Part shown: one piece after another, positions 5,650 through 6,914 of the stretch
How the letters are laid out: every line of letters begins with the position of its first letter
Numbering within the stretch: position 1 is the first letter of the stretch
Source of the DNA: Nitrospirales bacterium
GTDB lineage: Bacteria; Nitrospirota; Thermodesulfovibrionia; Thermodesulfovibrionales; Dissulfurispiraceae
Length of the DNA stretch: 6,914 bases
NCBI GenBank assembly: GCA_020846375.1
Contig: JADLDZ010000060.1
Location: 1-6,914 of the forward strand
Reading direction: 5' to 3'
Made by a program: the position numbers and the translations under genes
The notes under the pieces: generated by a model
The model's database searches: none
What the model was told of the DNA's origin: nothing
What the model saw: the letters and a program-made list of their open reading frames with translations, nothing else

Positions 5650-5683
5650 TGAGGGGGTGTTAGCCGATAGTGCTTCCCTCACC

Positions 5684-6802
5684 CTACATCGAAAACAGGT
5701 CTTTCAGCTTGCCCTTGAAGCCCTTTACCGATTCGTCCAGCACTTCCCCGCCCTCGATGGCGAATTCCACCAGCAGCTCTTTTTGCCGGGCGGTGAGCTT
5801 CTTCGGCACATCGATGTAGACGCTGACGACCTGGTCCCCCCGGTGGTGGCTTCCCAGTCTCGGCACTCCCTTGTTCTTGATGTGAAAGGACTTTCCCGAG
5901 GGGGTGCCTGCAGGGATCTTGAGCGCAGAGGAACCATCAAGCGTCGGCACCTCCACTTCTCCTCCGAAGACAGCCTTGGCAAAGGAGATGGGGAATTGGC
6001 AATAGATATCCATGCCCTCACGTTTGAAAACGGGATGCTCCTCCACCCCAAGCACCACGTACAGGTCTCCGGGAGGGCCGCCGTAGCTCCCGAAATCCCC
6101 CTCCCCGGACAACCGCAGCCGTGAACCGCTGTCCACCCCCGCCGGGATCCTGACCGAGATCTCCTTCTGGATCTTTACCTTGCTGTTGCCCTTGCAGACA
6201 GTACAGGGGTTGGTGATGATCCTCCCGGTACCCTGGCACTTCCCGCAGGTCTTGGAGACACTGAAGAAACCCTGCTGGAAGCGTATGTGCCCCGTGCCCT
6301 TGCATTGCGAGCAGGTGACGGGAGGCTTCCCCGGCTCGGCGCCCGAGCCGCTGCATACTTCGCATGTCTGCCAGCGGGGGATCTTGAGGTTTTTCTCGGT
6401 GCCGAAGGCAGCCTCTTCGAGGGTCACGGCCAGGTTGTACCGCAGATCCGCCCCCTTGGTGGCCCGCGCCTTTCCCGCTCCGCTGAAGGCGCCGAAAAAG
6501 TCGTCGAAGATATTTTCGAAGATATCGTTGAAACCGCCGGCGCCGAAACCGCCGAACCCCGCGCCGGCGCCTGCCGCTGCGCCGAAGCCTTCCGTGGTGC
6601 CGTACCGGTCGTAGTGAGAGCGCCTCTCCGCATCGCTCAGGCAGGTATAGGCTTCGTTGATTTCCTTGAACTTCTCCTCCGCCTCCTTGTCCCCCTGGTT
6701 CCTGTCGGGGTGATACTTCAGAGCGAGCTGGCGGAATGCTTTTTTTAGTTCCTCCGGGGCGGCATCCCTGCCTACTCCCAGGAGAGTGTAGTAGTCTTTC
6801 AT
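5684..6802 (-). CDS. dnaJ: Molecular chaperone DnaJ (Hsp40, type I)
   Basis: 372 residues from the chosen start. DnaJ delivers unfolded substrates to DnaK and stimulates its ATPase in the cytoplasm. The J domain opens with KDYYTLLGV and holds the HPD tripeptide (HPDRN). A Gly/Phe-rich linker (GFGGFGAGGFNDIFENIFDDFFG) follows. Four Cys pairs then form two zinc centres: CEVCSGSG, CSQCKGTG, CGKCQGTG and CTVCKGNS. The C-terminal substrate-binding beta domains follow (ISVRIPAGVDSGSRLRLSGEGD, GDLYVVLGVEEHPVFKREG, PAGTPSGKSFHIKNKGVP). The last zinc motif keeps both Cys but has Ser where the second Gly normally is. I chose the ATG at 6802 because family members start M-x-x-D-Y-Y and GGAG lies upstream; an in-frame ATG at 6820 would add six residues but has no spaced ribosome site. 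dnaK is not in view. Confidence 0.96.
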   Translation of the reverse strand: MKDYYTLLGVGRDAAPEELKKAFRQLALKYHPDRNQGDKEAEEKFKEINEAYTCLSDAERRSHYDRYGTTEGFGAAAGAGAGFGGFGAGGFNDIFENIFDDFFGAFSGAGKARATKGADLRYNLAVTLEEAAFGTEKNLKIPRWQTCEVCSGSGAEPGKPPVTCSQCKGTGHIRFQQGFFSVSKTCGKCQGTGRIITNPCTVCKGNSKVKIQKEISVRIPAGVDSGSRLRLSGEGDFGSYGGPPGDLYVVLGVEEHPVFKREGMDIYCQFPISFAKAVFGGEVEVPTLDGSSALKIPAGTPSGKSFHIKNKGVPRLGSHHRGDQVVSVYIDVPKKLTARQKELLVEFAIEGGEVLDESVKGFKGKLKDLFSM

Positions 6803-6839
6803 CCTGCTATTATACTCCATCCTTTATGGGCAAACGCCG

Positions 6840-6869
6840 AAATCCGGGCGCACCTTTCGAAAAGTTCAA
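6840..6869 (-). promoter_or_regulatory. Possible heat-shock (sigma-32-like) promoter of dnaJ
   Basis: On the - strand TTGAAC (6869-6864) is followed after 15 nt by CCCGGATTT (6848-6840), resembling the sigma-32 pattern CTTGAA ... CCCCATTT with two mismatches in the -10 part. Start of transcription would be near 6833, about 31 nt ahead of the chosen dnaJ start. The match is weak, but a terminator just upstream makes an own promoter plausible. Confidence 0.28.
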
Positions 6870-6874
6870 ATCTG

Positions 6875-6914
6875 CAAAACAAATCCCAAGCTCTGCCGCC
6901 TCCGAAGCCTGGGA
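6875..6914 (-). terminator. Probable intrinsic terminator of an unseen upstream gene
   Basis: On the - strand TCCCAGGCT (6914-6906) pairs with AGCTTGGGA (6892-6884), nine pairs including one G-U, and is followed by TTTGTTTTG (6883-6875). The stem may extend beyond the window edge. It implies that a - strand gene ends just outside and that dnaJ is at least partly transcribed independently. Confidence 0.5.

Larger units (their letters stand above)
5394..5662. repeat. Composite inverted-repeat (MITE-like) element between dnaJ and rsmE
   Basis: The 349-bp gap 5335-5683 holds no credible gene; most of it is this element. It begins TAAC (5394-5397) and ends GTTA (5659-5662). The right arm, read in reverse complement, follows the left arm: a CCCCTCCC-type run, then CTTACCCTAAG flanked by G-runs, then TTACTAAGGAG. 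The left-arm copy at 5475-5492 matches the right-arm copy at 5607-5624 at 17 of 18 positions. The left arm carries an extra segment of about 45 bp (5430-5474) that itself folds. No open reading frame for a transposase and no clear target duplication are seen. It may act as a non-autonomous mobile repeat or as a structured spacer limiting dnaJ-rsmE read-through. Confidence 0.7.

Noticed and set aside
5394..5662. CRISPR array
   Set aside because: The repeats are inverted and nested, not regularly spaced direct repeats, and no spacers of even length are present.
5419..5682. An 87-codon - strand reading frame in the dnaJ-rsmE gap
   Set aside because: It translates the repeat element itself (PSPPLTLRGG is the hairpin unit in one frame; a similar PPLTLRGG arises on the other strand), so it is repeat-derived and not a gene.
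6807..6815. A TATAAT within the dnaJ start region
   Set aside because: No -35 at proper spacing, and it falls between the two candidate start codons.

Overview
The window comes from a GC-rich, Gram-negative-type bacterium. Two proteins have Sec signal peptides for a periplasm, a sensor kinase has a periplasmic loop, and there is an NtrC-family activator with a sigma-54 promoter. The intergenic repeats are of the GTCATTCC...GGAATGAC kind that I associate with Nitrospirota and Desulfobacterota genomes. That placement is an impression and not a demonstration.

Layout: one incomplete gene on the + strand (1-681, an isochorismatase/cysteine-hydrolase-fold protein whose active-site positions look altered) runs convergently into a block of six genes, all on the - strand. 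Read in transcription order, from high to low coordinates, these are: a probable terminator of an unseen upstream gene (6875-6914); dnaJ (5684-6802); a 349-bp gap filled by a composite inverted-repeat element (5394-5662); rsmE (4576-5334); a membrane sensor histidine kinase (3164-4492); a sigma-54-dependent response regulator (1832-3154); a small Met/Gly/Cys-rich periplasmic protein of the ZraP/Spy kind (1272-1685); and a small secreted protein, probably an OB-like beta barrel (745-1206).

The centre of interest is the 745-4492 block, which reads as a self-contained envelope-stress or metal-stress module like ZraPSR of enterobacteria. The kinase and regulator are tightly coupled (9-bp gap, ribosome site overlapping the kinase stop). 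Immediately after the regulator lies a textbook enhancer-dependent promoter: TGCAG/CTGCA palindromes at about -86 and -103, an IHF-like site at about -38, and a perfect -24/-12 element TGGCACG-N4-TTGC about 28 nt upstream of the translated leader's end. That promoter drives the ZraP-like gene and, across a perfect 15-bp intercistronic hairpin, the second secreted protein. The expected circuit is: kinase senses the periplasm, regulator is phosphorylated, sigma-54 holoenzyme is activated, and two periplasmic effectors are made. The effector is almost free of His and rich in Met and Cys, which hints at a softer metal than zinc.

The dnaJ-rsmE pair is a commonly conserved neighbourhood of protein folding and ribosome maturation. 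Here it has been split by the repeat element.
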